From the NCBI GenBank assembly GCA_013360195.1, contig JABWCQ010000021.1, positions 1 through 44,400 on the forward strand: 44,400 bases of DNA. The letters run 5' to 3'. Every line of letters begins with the position of its first letter. Position 1 is the stretch's first letter. The notes beneath the pieces are model-generated. The model was not told the DNA's origin and made no database searches. It saw only the letters and a list, made by a program, of their open reading frames with translations. This stretch comes from a bacterium. GTDB taxonomy: Bacteria; Electryoneota; RPQS01. Shown here piece by piece: positions 8,099 through 18,400 of this stretch. Made by a program: the position numbers and the translations under genes.

Positions 8099-8581
8099 AT
8101 GAACAGCAATGGGTGGAACGTGTCTGAACAGCGGGTACCGATAGACATACTGCTGATCGAAGATCGGGATGAAGCCATCGAGATGGTGGAAGGCGCGATT
8201 GCCGAGACAAGGCTCCGCAATCGCATGGTGGTCGCGAGATCACAATTGGAGGCCTTGCACTACTTGCGGCACACGGTGGCTTTCGGGCCACTGGACGCAG
8301 ACCATGGCATCACGAAACCGGGTTTGATCCTGCTCGACATTAATATGGACAGCCAGCAAGGGTTCGATGTGCTGCATGAGATTCGCACGGATCCGAAGCT
8401 GATGACGATTCCGGTGGTGGTTCTTACGGACAACTTGGCCGAGTCGGACTTAGCGTACACGATTTCGCACGGAGTCACGGGATATTTTCTGAAGCCGATG
8501 GACCCGGGGCAACTGAGAAAGGTCGTACGCGACGTGGAAGACCACTGGAACCTGCTGTGGAACGCTCCCTGCGCAAATTGA
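8099..8581 (+). CDS. Stand-alone response regulator receiver protein
   Basis: A single receiver domain of about 160 residues with no output domain, resembling the Rcp1/CheY-like proteins that pair with phytochrome-type or hybrid histidine kinases. Visible residues, counted from the ATG at 8099, are the acidic pair Glu21-Asp22 (LLIEDRDEA), the phospho-acceptor Asp80 in LLDINMD, Thr110 (VVLTDN) and Lys132 (FLKPMD). The insertion between beta-2 and the phosphorylation site (FGPLDADHGITKPG) is typical of the Rcp1 group. A GTG at 8069 would add ten residues and cannot be excluded. No kinase is adjacent, so the partner is unknown. It is convergent with the transhydrogenase gene. Confidence 0.88.
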   Translation: MNSNGWNVSEQRVPIDILLIEDRDEAIEMVEGAIAETRLRNRMVVARSQLEALHYLRHTVAFGPLDADHGITKPGLILLDINMDSQQGFDVLHEIRTDPKLMTIPVVVLTDNLAESDLAYTISHGVTGYFLKPMDPGQLRKVVRDVEDHWNLLWNAPCAN

Positions 8582-8628
8582 TGATTACCTGACTGGATGC
8601 GAAGAGACTCTGTCATACGATGAACAAG

Positions 8629-8655
8629 AACGCCCGCCGGAATCCGGCGGGCGTT
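8629..8655. terminator. Bidirectional hairpin between convergent genes
   Basis: Perfect 12-bp arms at 8629-8640 and 8644-8655 (AACGCCCGCCGG and its complement) with a 3-base loop sit between the receiver gene (+) and the transhydrogenase gene (-). T-runs are weak on both sides, so termination is inferred from position and stem strength. Confidence 0.65.
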
Positions 8656-8676
8656 GATGCTTTAACTCGTCACGGT

Positions 8677-10122
8677 TCAGGCGGGCTGCGGCCTGGGCGG
8701 AGATTTTTTTACAGATTGCAGAGCGGCGAGACGATTGTGCGCGTCAAGCGCGGCAGTCTTGTAGCACTCGGCGAGAGTCGGATAGTTGAAAACGGCATTG
8801 ATGAGATAGTCAATGGTGCCATTGTGCGCGATCACGGCCTGTCCGATGTGAATCAGTTCAGTTGCGCCGGTTCCGATGGCGTGCACGCCCAGCAGTCTGC
8901 GTGTCCGCTGGTCAACAATGAGTTTCACGACACCGGTTTCATCGCCGAGAATTTGCCCGCGGGCAATTTCCTTGTAACGCGCGACGCCGATTTCGTAGGG
9001 AATGGACTCTTGTGTCAGCAATTCCTCAGTGGCGCCGACCGTGGAGATTTCGGGAATCGTATAGATGCCGTAAGGATAGATGTCGGGGACTTGCTTTTCA
9101 TCTTCATAACCGAACGCATCCAACGCGGCAAGCCGTCCTTGCTCCATGGAGGTGCTGGCAAGCGCCGGAAAGCCGATAACGTCTCCCACTGCGAAGATGT
9201 GCGGCACGTTTGTCCGGTAGCGCGAGTTCACGGCGATTTTGCCGCGCTTGTCCACTTCGAGTCCCGCTTTTGCCGCATCAATCAAATCGGCATTCGCCTG
9301 TCTGCCGGCAGAATAGAGAGCGACGTCGGTGACGACGATTTTGCCGGACGCGAGTTTTGTCACGGCGTGAGGTGTGTCGCCGCTCTTGTCCACGGTGACC
9401 TGTTCAACTTTTTCGCCAAGGCGAAAGACGACATTGAGTTGACGAAGCTGATAGACGAGCGCGTCAACGATTTCAGTGTCCACAAAGCTCAGCAGCTCTT
9501 TGGCCTGGTCTATCACAGTGACACGGACGCCAAGAGCGGCGAAGATGCTGGCATATTCGAGACCGATAACGCCGCCGCCGATGCAGGTCATTGTGCGAGG
9601 AATTGTTTTGATATCAAGAATGGAGTCAGCGTTCAAGATGGTCACGCCGTCATGTTCGACACCGGGCGGCATGTAGGGCCGCGTGCCGACAGCGATAACC
9701 GCGAAATCCGTTTTGAGTTCGTGTTCGTCGTCACCATGCTCGACGATTATGGTGTGCGGGTCGCTGAACCTACCGGTTCCGACAAAGATGTCGACGTTGT
9801 TACGAGTCAATTGTGACCGCACGACTTCCCATTCGCGAGTCATTACTATCTGAGTGCGGATTCGGAGATCTTCGGCAGTGATGTTCTCCTTGTTGCGATA
9901 GGTCGCACCATAAAAGGCGCGCTGCTGCAGGCCGGAGAGATGCAGAGCGGCTTCGCGCATCGTTTTTGACGGAATGGTGCCGGTGGCCACGCAGACTCCG
10001 CCGAGTTCCCGCATGCGTTCCACGATGGCGACTCTTTTCCCTTTTTTCGCCGCAGAAATCGCAGCCCGGGTACCGCCGGGCCCGCTGCCAATAACGACCA
10101 AATCGTACTTTTCTTGGGGCAT
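8677..10122 (-). CDS. sthA: Soluble (Si-specific) NAD(P)+ transhydrogenase
   Basis: A 481-residue cytosolic FAD protein that passes hydride between NADPH and NAD+. The FAD site GSGPGGTRAA lies at about residues 12-21, the active-site region reads GGVCVATGTIPSKTMREA, and the NAD(P) Rossmann motif is GGGVIGLEYAS. The dimerisation domain contains GATELIHIGQAVI and FNYPTLAECYKTAALDA. Only the first cysteine of the CxxxxC disulphide of dihydrolipoamide dehydrogenases is present (the second position is Thr), and the GTIPSK motif matches SthA. This argues against a lipoamide dehydrogenase or glutathione reductase. Length matches the family (about 465). It is transcribed alone and leftward, divergent from the pseudopilin gene. 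Confidence 0.92.
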   Translation of the reverse strand: MPQEKYDLVVIGSGPGGTRAAISAAKKGKRVAIVERMRELGGVCVATGTIPSKTMREAALHLSGLQQRAFYGATYRNKENITAEDLRIRTQIVMTREWEVVRSQLTRNNVDIFVGTGRFSDPHTIIVEHGDDEHELKTDFAVIAVGTRPYMPPGVEHDGVTILNADSILDIKTIPRTMTCIGGGVIGLEYASIFAALGVRVTVIDQAKELLSFVDTEIVDALVYQLRQLNVVFRLGEKVEQVTVDKSGDTPHAVTKLASGKIVVTDVALYSAGRQANADLIDAAKAGLEVDKRGKIAVNSRYRTNVPHIFAVGDVIGFPALASTSMEQGRLAALDAFGYEDEKQVPDIYPYGIYTIPEISTVGATEELLTQESIPYEIGVARYKEIARGQILGDETGVVKLIVDQRTRRLLGVHAIGTGATELIHIGQAVIAHNGTIDYLINAVFNYPTLAECYKTAALDAHNRLAALQSVKKSPPRPQPA

Positions 10123-10354
10123 ATGCAGTTGTGCTAAACGAGTTTGAACTATTCCAGACCCGACAATATATGAAGTGAATTGCCAGCTTGCAACTATTAC
10201 TCCATGCGATGTTGCAATTCGCCGTCATTTGCTTGAAGTTTTGTCGCTGGCAATGTTATCCAACATCATGCAAAACAGCACATTCCAAACATCCGGCCTG
10301 TTGGCCTTGAGCTTGCAACCGAGAGACACGAACCTTTTTCCAAGCAGAGTTGAC

Positions 10355-10777
10355 ATGAATCAGCGTGGCGTTACTACCCTTGAACTCTTGATGGTCGTAG
10401 TCATCATCGGCATTTTGACGATGGTGACGATGACCGAGTTTTTCAAAGTGCATAACAGAGCTTATGTCGGTGCGGCGCTTTCTGATTTGCAAGTCATTCG
10501 CAAGGCGATGGCAATGCACGACGCGGAGTGGGGGTATTTTCCGCCGAATGACGCGAACTCAATGCCGGACTTGATTTCTCAACTGCTCGATCCGATGGGG
10601 CAGCCCTATCTGACTCCGCCGTCGGGCGACAACTGGAACACGTTCAGCTATGACGCTCCGGATCCTTCGGACCTGCAAGCCGACTATGACTTGACAGTGA
10701 TTTGCAACGATCACTTCAACACACAGATAACCGTACACTGGGATTCACGAATTGACTTCCTGCGATTAGGTCCGTGA
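10355..10777 (+). CDS. Type II secretion / type IV pilin-like pseudopilin
   Basis: A 140-residue prepilin. The ATG at 10355 gives a short leader MNQRG, then the prepilin cleavage site G|VTTLE with Glu at +5 and a hydrophobic helix (LLMVVVIIGILTMVTM). The C-terminal part has a GspG-like look, with DPMGQPYLTPPSGDNW and YDAPDPSDLQADYD, the latter possibly a calcium-binding acidic loop. A start further upstream at 10175 would bury the leader inside a longer N-terminus and is rejected. No other secretion or pilus gene is nearby, so it is an orphan minor pilin or pseudopilin. A terminator follows directly. Confidence 0.88.
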   Translation: MNQRGVTTLELLMVVVIIGILTMVTMTEFFKVHNRAYVGAALSDLQVIRKAMAMHDAEWGYFPPNDANSMPDLISQLLDPMGQPYLTPPSGDNWNTFSYDAPDPSDLQADYDLTVICNDHFNTQITVHWDSRIDFLRLGP

Positions 10778-10806
10778 GCCTAAGCAGGGTCAATTATTTT
10801 CAGACG

Positions 10807-10836
10807 ACGGCCGACTTTTTCAGAGTCGGCCGTTTT
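10807..10836 (+). terminator. Rho-independent terminator after pseudopilin
   Basis: ACGGCCGACT (10807-10816) pairs with AGTCGGCCGT (10824-10833), followed by a T-run. It ends the pseudopilin transcript. Confidence 0.8.
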
Positions 10837-11122
10837 GCATTTTGCGAACTGGAAAGAATGAGAGGAGTTGTCGATAAGTGTGTCGTGTTTTTTTTCGGGC
10901 AAGTGTGAAAATCTGTTCGCTCCTCTGCTTTTCCCTTTGAGGGTCTGGAATTTTCCAAATTTTTTTCAGTCAATATTTTACGGACAGGATGAAATCGCAA
11001 TCGTCATATTATTTGATGCGGCGAGTTGAAATTACACGTGGTCTTGCGCCGTCGTAGTTTCGCAACGTATATTTAGGGTGTTTAAGATAGAGTGCTTATT
11101 TGGCAAACTGAGGAGAAGCCTG
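10837..11122. other. Intergenic region, possible promoter at its end
   Basis: No gene can be supported here. The stretch is AT-rich between about 10950 and 11100. TATATT at 11068-11073 could be a -10 box for the exoprotein gene that starts at 11123, but the sequence 18 bases before it (TTGCGC) is a poor -35 box. Beyond that nothing is recognised. Confidence 0.35.
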
Positions 11123-12214
11123 ATGACAAAGATGAAGATTCTGCTTTTTGCCGCAGCAATGATTGTGGTCAGCAGTATTGGCGTAAAGCCTGCGCATGCG
11201 TGGTGTGATCCGGGTGAGGTGTTCTGCGGATTTGTGGTTGACACGACCGTGCGCTTCGGTCATGACGATGTGGAGCGCTACAAGGTTTCCAGCACGGGCC
11301 CGTACTGCACGCCGGGCGGTTCCGATGACCGTTGGCGCGGGAAGGCGCATGTTTATCGCATCGCGCCGCAAAACGCCGCCGTTCCCGATCCGCTGTGGAT
11401 TTCTTTGGACTGGAATGACGACCCAACGACTTCGCGCGACGACTTGATTCTGGTCGTACTTGAAGACTGTGACGCGAACAAGTGCCTCGGCGCTGATCCC
11501 CACTTCCTGGAGTTTTCCACTCAGAACGGGAATCGTCTGCCGAACAACGACTCGAACGGTTATTGGATTATCGTTGACAGCCGCCGTGACACAACGGTTG
11601 CCTACACGCTTAACATTTACTGCGGAGACTTTCCGTTCAGCGTCGAACTTTCGTCGTTTTCAGCAGTTCGCACGCAGGAAGGCGTCGCGGTCAACTGGAG
11701 CACCGCCTCTGAGACCGACAACGATCGCTTTGAAGTTTCGCGCCGCGAACTTGGCAGCGATGAATGGATGACGGTCGGAGTGGTCGCCGGCAACGGAACG
11801 AGCTCCGCTCAGCATGATTACAGCATCGTTGACCGCTCGGTGAGCAACGCGGGTTACTATTATCAGCTTGCGGGCTTTGACGCGAACGGCAACTCGCAGG
11901 TGTTCGGTTCTGTCATCGTCGAGTCCGTAACGGAAGTTGTACCGGCGGTGAATTCGTACGAGCTTACAGGCAACTACCCGAATCCGTTCAACCCGACGAC
12001 GAACATTCAGTTCTCGGTTGGCGAGACCGCCGAGATTACGCTGAATGTTTACGACGTGCAGGGCCGCATCGTGGCCGAACTTGTGAACGGCGTCGTTGAA
12101 GCGGGTGCGCATGAGATCGCTTTCGACGCGACCGGATTAACGTCCGGAGTGTATTTTGCGCAGATGCGCGGCACGTTCGGCAGCGACGTGATGAAGATGG
12201 TCCTGATGAAGTAA
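11123..12214 (+). CDS. Secreted protein with type IX-like C-terminal sorting domain
   Basis: A 363-residue exported protein of unknown role. It starts at the ATG at 11123 behind GAGGAGAAG. The signal peptide runs to about residue 25 (SSIGVKPAHA then WCDPGE). The central part is a Cys-containing domain with no recognised family. Residues from about 172 form an FN3-like beta domain (VELSSFSAV, VNWSTASETDNDRFEVSRR) shared with the two exoproteins at 23179-25562. From about residue 283 a Por-type sorting tail begins (GNYPNPFNPTTNIQFS, then VYDVQGRIV, GVYFAQM, ending MVLMK). Such tails direct export across the outer membrane by type IX secretion in FCB bacteria. It is transcribed alone and ends at a strong terminator. 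Confidence 0.85.
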   Translation: MTKMKILLFAAAMIVVSSIGVKPAHAWCDPGEVFCGFVVDTTVRFGHDDVERYKVSSTGPYCTPGGSDDRWRGKAHVYRIAPQNAAVPDPLWISLDWNDDPTTSRDDLILVVLEDCDANKCLGADPHFLEFSTQNGNRLPNNDSNGYWIIVDSRRDTTVAYTLNIYCGDFPFSVELSSFSAVRTQEGVAVNWSTASETDNDRFEVSRRELGSDEWMTVGVVAGNGTSSAQHDYSIVDRSVSNAGYYYQLAGFDANGNSQVFGSVIVESVTEVVPAVNSYELTGNYPNPFNPTTNIQFSVGETAEITLNVYDVQGRIVAELVNGVVEAGAHEIAFDATGLTSGVYFAQMRGTFGSDVMKMVLMK

Positions 12215-12234
12215 TCAGGTTTTGTATTGAGACG

Positions 12235-12262
12235 AAAGGCCGGTGTTTCCACACCGGCCTTT
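12235..12262. terminator. Bidirectional terminator
   Basis: AAAGGCCGGTGT (12235-12246) pairs with ACACCGGCCTTT (12251-12262) around a TTCC loop, with T-rich flanks on both strands. It serves the exoprotein gene (+) and addA (-). Confidence 0.88.
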
Positions 12263-12263
12263 T

Positions 12264-15200
12264 CTATTTCAGGTCAACAAGCACGTCCGGCCTCAGGAAG
12301 TAGAGATGTTTGCGAGCGGGCGAACGGCCAAACAGTTTCTCGAACAGCGCAGCGTATGTGTCAATTTGTTCGCGATGATACTCTGTTCTCACGCCGACGG
12401 CTTCAGCGGGAATGTCATCCGACTTGTAGTCAAGCAGCACCCACTCGCCCGAAGCGGTTTCAAAGATCAGGTCAACGAATTTCGAGACGGGAGTGCCATC
12501 GGCTACGGCGACAATCGGCAGCTCCGTAATAACCGTTTTGGCCTGCGGCAGGTCAACGGTGAAGAGACTGGAAGCGGTGACATTTTCAATAATTCTGTCG
12601 GCTTCATCAAGTTCAGATGGATTCAGTTTGGATCCGCGCTGAACGAGTGTCCGTGCATGGTCGAGTTTGCGTCCCTTTGCAATCTGTTCCAGGACGGCAT
12701 GCACGTAGATACCGATTTTGCGCGCGCGTACCTGCCGCCAATCAACGGCAGTATCCTCTTCTTCCGTCCGGACAAAGGCCGGCCTAAGAGAGTTGACACG
12801 GCTTTCCAGCGAGGCTTGCCACTCTGCGTACTCCGCAATTCCCCGGTCTGAGACATCGGCATTCCATTTGAGACGCGAGGCAAGTGGTCGATAGTCCCTT
12901 AGGAGCACTGCGTTTGACGATGTCCGTACGGCCAGCGTGTTGTCAACGCACGGCAGATTGTCCTTGTCCAACGGATAGCGCGCCAACAGCGGTTCGGGGA
13001 TTTTGGGCTTGGATGACTTGTGGCTCGTCCGCTGCCAAGCGAGAGGCAGAATCAGTTTCCTGCGAGCGCGTGTCATTCCGACATAAAGAAGGCGATTCAG
13101 CTCCGCAGTGTGCGCAAGCACTTCCTGACCGGAGATTGTCTCCCAATTCAACGTGCAGTACCCGCCGTTATTCGCAGAAATTCCGATTTCATGACCGGTA
13201 TCATTGATGTTTTTCAGGACAGTCCAATCGCCGTCATTTTGTTTCGATTCGTCGTAGCGGAAGATATAGACATGGTCAAACTCCAGACCTTTGGCCTTGT
13301 GCAGCGACATAATCTGAACTGCGCGCCGTTCATCGTCGTGGGCATCCAGTTCCGTATTCTGCACGAGTTTCGTCATGGAGGAGATCCGCTCGACGATTGA
13401 GGACAGCGACGGCGTGCCGATTTGCTCAAAGCGCCGTACGTATTCGACCAGCGTCTGGATGTTCTGCACGCGCTGTGTGCCTTCCGACTTCAGGCCGAAG
13501 ATCAATTCCGTGTGGGTGACCGCAAGCAGCTCTTCGATCAGTGCGCTTGGACTCATGTGCTTGCTTTTCCTGTGCCATGAGAGCAAGCTGTCCAGCGCGG
13601 CGCCCACCGGACCGGTGCGCGGGAGGTTATCCGTGTAAACGAAACTGCCGCCGGACAGTTTATGTTCGAAGAGTTGATCATCCGACAATGCAAACCAGAC
13701 CGAGCGCAGTGCGCCGATTACCGCGACAGTATGCTGGGGGTTGGAAATGGCAAGAAGCATGGTCAGCACGGATTCAATTTCGACGCGTCCGACGTAGGCC
13801 TCATTGATGAAGCTGATGAAGGGAATGTCCCGCGCGCCAAGCGCCTCCTGCAACCGAGATATGTGCGTGCCCGAACGCATGAGAATCGCCACTTGCGAAA
13901 AGCAGAAGCCGGGAGTATTTTGAGCTAACGTATTGATGTGTTCGGCGATGGCGGCGGCTTCCCATTTGGCAGCAAGCGCCGCGTTTTGCGACAGCCGGTC
14001 GTACGTGGCCGGCGGCACAAGCAGTTCCACTGCACGGTCATCGTCGCTCGCCTCATCGGAGGGAACAAGATCCACGTAGTCTGACTCGTACTCATTCCGC
14101 GCACTCATCAGCGGCCGCGTGATTTCGTTGACTTCGGAGAGAATGCCTTTGAAGCTTCGGAAGTTTTTCGTTATGGTAAGCTTGTTGCCTTCCTTTTCGA
14201 TTTCGGAGGCGACTTTGTTGTAAATGCGCACGTCAGCGCCGCGAAACCGGTAGATAGATTGCTTCGGGTCGCCGACCACGAACAGTTTGCCGGGTTCGAG
14301 CTCAATGTCCTGCCATCGCGTCACATGAGTTAGTTTTGATTCGCAGATGTAGAAAAGAATTTCGGCCTGAACTGGATCGGTGTCCTGAAACTCGTCAATG
14401 TGGACATGGTCAAATCTGCTCTTGAAGAAGTCCCGCGCAATTTTGGAATCCCGGAGCATGTTCCGGCAGAGCAGCAATTGGTCGTCAAAACCAATCATGC
14501 CCCGGCTGCGCAGGGATTCGCGGAATTGCAGCACAGCCGGGGCAAGCCAGCGTTTGCAATCGCTGCAGACGACAGACATGGCTGTGTTTCGCAGGTTCCG
14601 CACACTCTGTGTAAAATCGGCGTAACGGCTGCGTGCTTCATCCAGCGTTCCGACAGCCCAATTTGATTTGCTTCCTTTTTGTTTTGACGCAGCGTCACCT
14701 GCGCTGAGCCACAATACACCTTGATCAGACCAGATTTCCGCAGGCCGGGTGTTGTACCAGTTCAGCGCGCTTTCAATCTGTCTCAGAAGCTTGTCGTCCG
14801 GATTGCTGCAATGCTGAATCATGGGGGCGAGGTTTGCGACGGCATGTTCGAGCGGTGCGACTGCCTGCACGACTTCCTCGACCGAGTCGGCGCCCGTGGA
14901 AAGCTCATCGGGGTCCAGCATTGACAACACGAGACGGTCGAACAGACTACTCAGACTTTTTGTATCGTTGCCGAGCAAATTCAGACCAAGCAGATCGGCA
15001 AAAGCAAAGGACGCGGGCACATCAAGATCGAGAGCTCGTGTCAGCCAGCTCTCGCGAAAATCCTTCATGGCAACTTGCTGTTGCAGTTCATCCAGTGAAG
15101 TAAATTCGGGAGGCAGTTTAGCTTCAACGGGCAGCATCCGCAGGAATTCCGCGGCCATGCCGTGAATGGTGTTGATGGTCATGCGGTCGAGGTTTTCAAG

Positions 15201-15443
15201 GGCTTGACGCGCATGCTGTGATTCAGATTTGCGGAGTTGATTGCGGAGCCGCTGTTTCATCTCGCCCGCCGCTTTAACGGTAAATGTCACGGCGGCAATA
15301 CGCTCGGGATGAATTCCAGCTTCAATCATGCTGCAGATGCGATTGACGAGGAGCGTCGTTTTTCCGGTACCTGCACCTGCTTCGACCAGAATGGTTTTGC
15401 GGAAGTTTTGCTGCGCTTCAAGACGCGCTGCGCTGTCATTCAT
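12264..15443 (-). CDS. addA: AddA-type UvrD/Rep-family helicase-nuclease subunit
   Basis: About 1059 residues. This is a superfamily 1A helicase fused to a C-terminal RecB-like nuclease, the AddA partner of a double-strand-break end-processing enzyme. Walker A AGAGTGKTT has Lys28; further motifs are DEFQDTDPVQ (Walker B), GDPKQSIYRFRGAD, MSLHKAKGLEFDHVYIFR and LLYVGMTRARR. The nuclease core is near the C-terminus (FVDLIFETASGEWVLLDYKSDD, the PD-(D/E)XK signature). The start at 15443 overlaps the upstream gene's stop by 8 bases; an alternative at 15473 has its purine run too close to serve as a ribosome binding site. It forms an operon with the AddB-like gene. AddAB resects ends for RecA-dependent repair in many bacteria; that role is inferred here. 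Confidence 0.9.
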   Translation of the reverse strand: MNDSAARLEAQQNFRKTILVEAGAGTGKTTLLVNRICSMIEAGIHPERIAAVTFTVKAAGEMKQRLRNQLRKSESQHARQALENLDRMTINTIHGMAAEFLRMLPVEAKLPPEFTSLDELQQQVAMKDFRESWLTRALDLDVPASFAFADLLGLNLLGNDTKSLSSLFDRLVLSMLDPDELSTGADSVEEVVQAVAPLEHAVANLAPMIQHCSNPDDKLLRQIESALNWYNTRPAEIWSDQGVLWLSAGDAASKQKGSKSNWAVGTLDEARSRYADFTQSVRNLRNTAMSVVCSDCKRWLAPAVLQFRESLRSRGMIGFDDQLLLCRNMLRDSKIARDFFKSRFDHVHIDEFQDTDPVQAEILFYICESKLTHVTRWQDIELEPGKLFVVGDPKQSIYRFRGADVRIYNKVASEIEKEGNKLTITKNFRSFKGILSEVNEITRPLMSARNEYESDYVDLVPSDEASDDDRAVELLVPPATYDRLSQNAALAAKWEAAAIAEHINTLAQNTPGFCFSQVAILMRSGTHISRLQEALGARDIPFISFINEAYVGRVEIESVLTMLLAISNPQHTVAVIGALRSVWFALSDDQLFEHKLSGGSFVYTDNLPRTGPVGAALDSLLSWHRKSKHMSPSALIEELLAVTHTELIFGLKSEGTQRVQNIQTLVEYVRRFEQIGTPSLSSIVERISSMTKLVQNTELDAHDDERRAVQIMSLHKAKGLEFDHVYIFRYDESKQNDGDWTVLKNINDTGHEIGISANNGGYCTLNWETISGQEVLAHTAELNRLLYVGMTRARRKLILPLAWQRTSHKSSKPKIPEPLLARYPLDKDNLPCVDNTLAVRTSSNAVLLRDYRPLASRLKWNADVSDRGIAEYAEWQASLESRVNSLRPAFVRTEEEDTAVDWRQVRARKIGIYVHAVLEQIAKGRKLDHARTLVQRGSKLNPSELDEADRIIENVTASSLFTVDLPQAKTVITELPIVAVADGTPVSKFVDLIFETASGEWVLLDYKSDDIPAEAVGVRTEYHREQIDTYAALFEKLFGRSPARKHLYFLRPDVLVDLK

Positions 15444-18400
15444 TGTCGTCGGCTCCGGTTTCTTCCGTATCATCCTTTGCTGTGCGGTTTGTACGAAGGT
15501 TGGGAACGGCAGATGAATTAAACGCTTTTCCTGAGTGTCTTTGCGCTCCGCAGGCCAGTTTGACGGAGCAGTATTTACAGGCTGTAGAATCGTCTTCCGC
15601 CGGGTCCGGCGCGAAGATGCCGGTGCGTAAATCGGACAACAACGACGCGGCTACGGACAACGCTTCCGCGCGGGACTCGGCATCCGAGGCAACGTCTCGC
15701 AATGCGCCGGCGATGTAGTAGTATTGCGCGCTGACATTGGCAGCGGGGGCAGCAGACTCGGCCGCGAGCCGGTAGATTTCCCGCTGCAGCCTGCGCTCCA
15801 TCTTGCGGGAGTTCTTTTTGGGCGGAGACCCGCTCTTGTAATCAATGATGTTTATTTCCCGGCCAGCGGCATCGCTGTCCCACCGGTCAATGCGGCCCTT
15901 GAAGAGTATTTGCTCTTCGTCGGGGAATGTGTAAGGCACGGCCGCGGGCATTGGAGGTTTGCCGAATCCGAAGCTCAACTCCACGTGCCGGGTAAGCCAA
16001 ACCGTGTCACTGTTGAACAGATCGGCGTAGTATGATTGCAGCAAGAGCAGAATTTGCTGTCTGAGTTTTGCAGCGGCAAAGCGCGACCCAATTGGAAACT
16101 TGCGCGCGTAGGACGTAATCTCTTCCAGAGCTATGCTGCGGAGTTCGTCCCATGTGTAGTGTTCGCCGGTCACGGGAAGATTAAGCTTCCGGCCATGATA
16201 GCGTTGGAGAATATTGTGCAGAAGAGTTCCCTTTTCGCGTTCGGTAAGCGGAGACAGTTTGTTAACCGATTCGGGCGCGTAAGCCTCCCAGAGCCTTGTC
16301 ACGAGGAAGCGAAAGGGGCATTTCCAATAGTCTTCGAGCGTGGAAGCCGAAATCGCGATATCGCGCGAGAATGTCGTGTTGAGATGTGCGAGCGCAGTGC
16401 TGTTGGAAATGAGTCCGTCGGAATTTGTGTAGGCACGCGCGCTGAAGCGGGAGACTTCTGAATTGACGATTCGCTGAAATTCCGAATCCTGCGCGAGATG
16501 GGACAGTGCATGTGTGTTGCCGTCCTGCAGCGCATCGAAGAGTTTGCGGCGATTGTATTCACTGCGGCTCACAGGTGTTGCGCTGCGGCTGACACGCAAT
16601 GGATTGGACAGAGTTTGACGATTGGGCAAGGTTTTAAGCAAAGAGTCCAGCTCTTCGGCCGTCAGCGGAACACTGTTCTGGATTTCGCACAGTTCCGCGA
16701 TATAGGGAGATTTCAGCAAGGGGCGTCCGTCGGCATCGGATTGCGAATAGCAGATTGTCACGCTTTCCGTGGCCGAGCGGAGCTGCATTTCAAGCAGAAA
16801 GCGCTCGCGCACCAGAGAGTCTTTCGCTAACGGCAGTGACGCGGAGAGTGTGGTGTTCAGTTGATACCGGTCGGCATCAAGCAACAGCGGATCCTGCTTC
16901 TGCAGATGTGGAACGGTTCCTTCGTTGAAGCCGGGCAGGAAGACATGGGGGAATGTTGCGCCGAGCGCGACTTCGCGCGGGGCAACGATTGGGGTTCCGG
17001 CGTTAAATTTGCCGGTGCGGGTTCCCGGTGTTTCGAGAGCGGATAGAAGGAACTCGCGCAGTCCATGTGCAGTGCAGGGCACGCGTGCGGCGTCGAGCAG
17101 TGAAGCCTGTTCGAGCTGATGTGTCAAACCGGCAAACTCTTCATCAAGCTCGATGCTCTCCTTGTAATATTCCCAGACAGCAGCTACACCCGATTCCCAC
17201 GATGCCGCGCTTGCCGCCCGCTGAATCATCGCGTCAAGCTCTCGCATGAATGCAAGACAAGCGTTGGCGTTTTCAATTCGCCGCCGCACGTCAACGACGC
17301 TATCCTCCTCCTCATCCTGTCCGGCAAACTTGCTTGCGTGGTATTCGAGCTGTTCAGTTTTCCGGGAGATGCGGTACTCCCAGTCCTTTAGCCCGGCGAT
17401 GACATAGGATTCCTCGGCAAGACGAATCCACTCGCCTGTCAGGGAGGCAATGGACGAAATGAACGGTGCGGATGCGAGATAGTCTGCGACCCGTTCGCGT
17501 GACAATTCACCATCCAGCAGTTCGACCAGAGCAGAGAGTCCTCGTCCGGCAGCGGTCTGACCAACGGTCTTTGCCTCGTAAATGTAGGGATGCAGTCCGA
17601 TCATTTGACATCTGGTCTCAAGAACAGCGGCGAGCGCACCGCTTCCGGCGAGCAGAACGGCAGCACTGCCGGACTTGATCGACTCATTGTCAATAATGTC
17701 GCGGATTATTTCGGTGGCAGCCGCGGACTCGCGCGGGGTGCTAACAAAACGAATGTCCGTGTACTGTACGGCGGCGTTCTCCTCCCGGGACTCCGTAAAT
17801 CCGCTGCTCATGTACCATTGATAAGTGTCCTTATTGTATTCATAGGCGCGGCGGTCGGCAACCCATGGAAGAAACGCGGTCACGTCCAGGTTTGACATGA
17901 CTTTGCCAAGAATTGAACGGGTCAACGGCGGGAGTTCGAAGACACAGTAGAGGTTGAGTGGAGCACGAAGATTTATGTTTGTCCTGGCTGCACGATATGC
18001 GAGCTGCTGAAGCATGGCACTGTCGTGCAGTTTAAGTTTCTCCAGCGCCTGATTCACGGCAGAGTAAAGGAGTGCGAGATCGTGCAGCTTGTATTCACGC
18101 TCACGGTCGGCAAACAGCACGCGATTCAGGTCGGCCGGGGCGATTTCGTGCAGAATGAGATCACGGCGAGTTTTCAGCAAGGCCCGGCGGAAGCCGGCCG
18201 AATTCGCAACCGGTTTGAGATACTTCAGCTTTCCGTACTCTGCGCTCAGGACATTTTCCAGCAGCGGGTCAACCGCAGCCTCGCTGAGAGTACTCCAGCC
18301 TTCCTCAAGAACTACCGGTTCTGCCAGCGCGTGCATCAGGTCCGTCACAGTTTTGAACCGGATGTTTGCGGCAATTTGAAGCTTCCCAGCCAAGAACCGC

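Noticed and set aside
8620-9816. A long open frame (398 codons) on the plus strand
   Set aside because: It lies antisense to the well-supported transhydrogenase gene and its product shows no family motif; GC-rich genes often leave such antisense frames open.
8677-10122. Dihydrolipoamide dehydrogenase
   Set aside because: The second cysteine of the redox disulphide is missing and the GTIPSK and C-terminal motifs match soluble transhydrogenase.
10800-11000. A 66-codon minus-strand frame in the gap after the pseudopilin
   Set aside because: It spans the terminator hairpin, is Lys/Thr/Ser-rich without a motif and has no good ribosome binding site.
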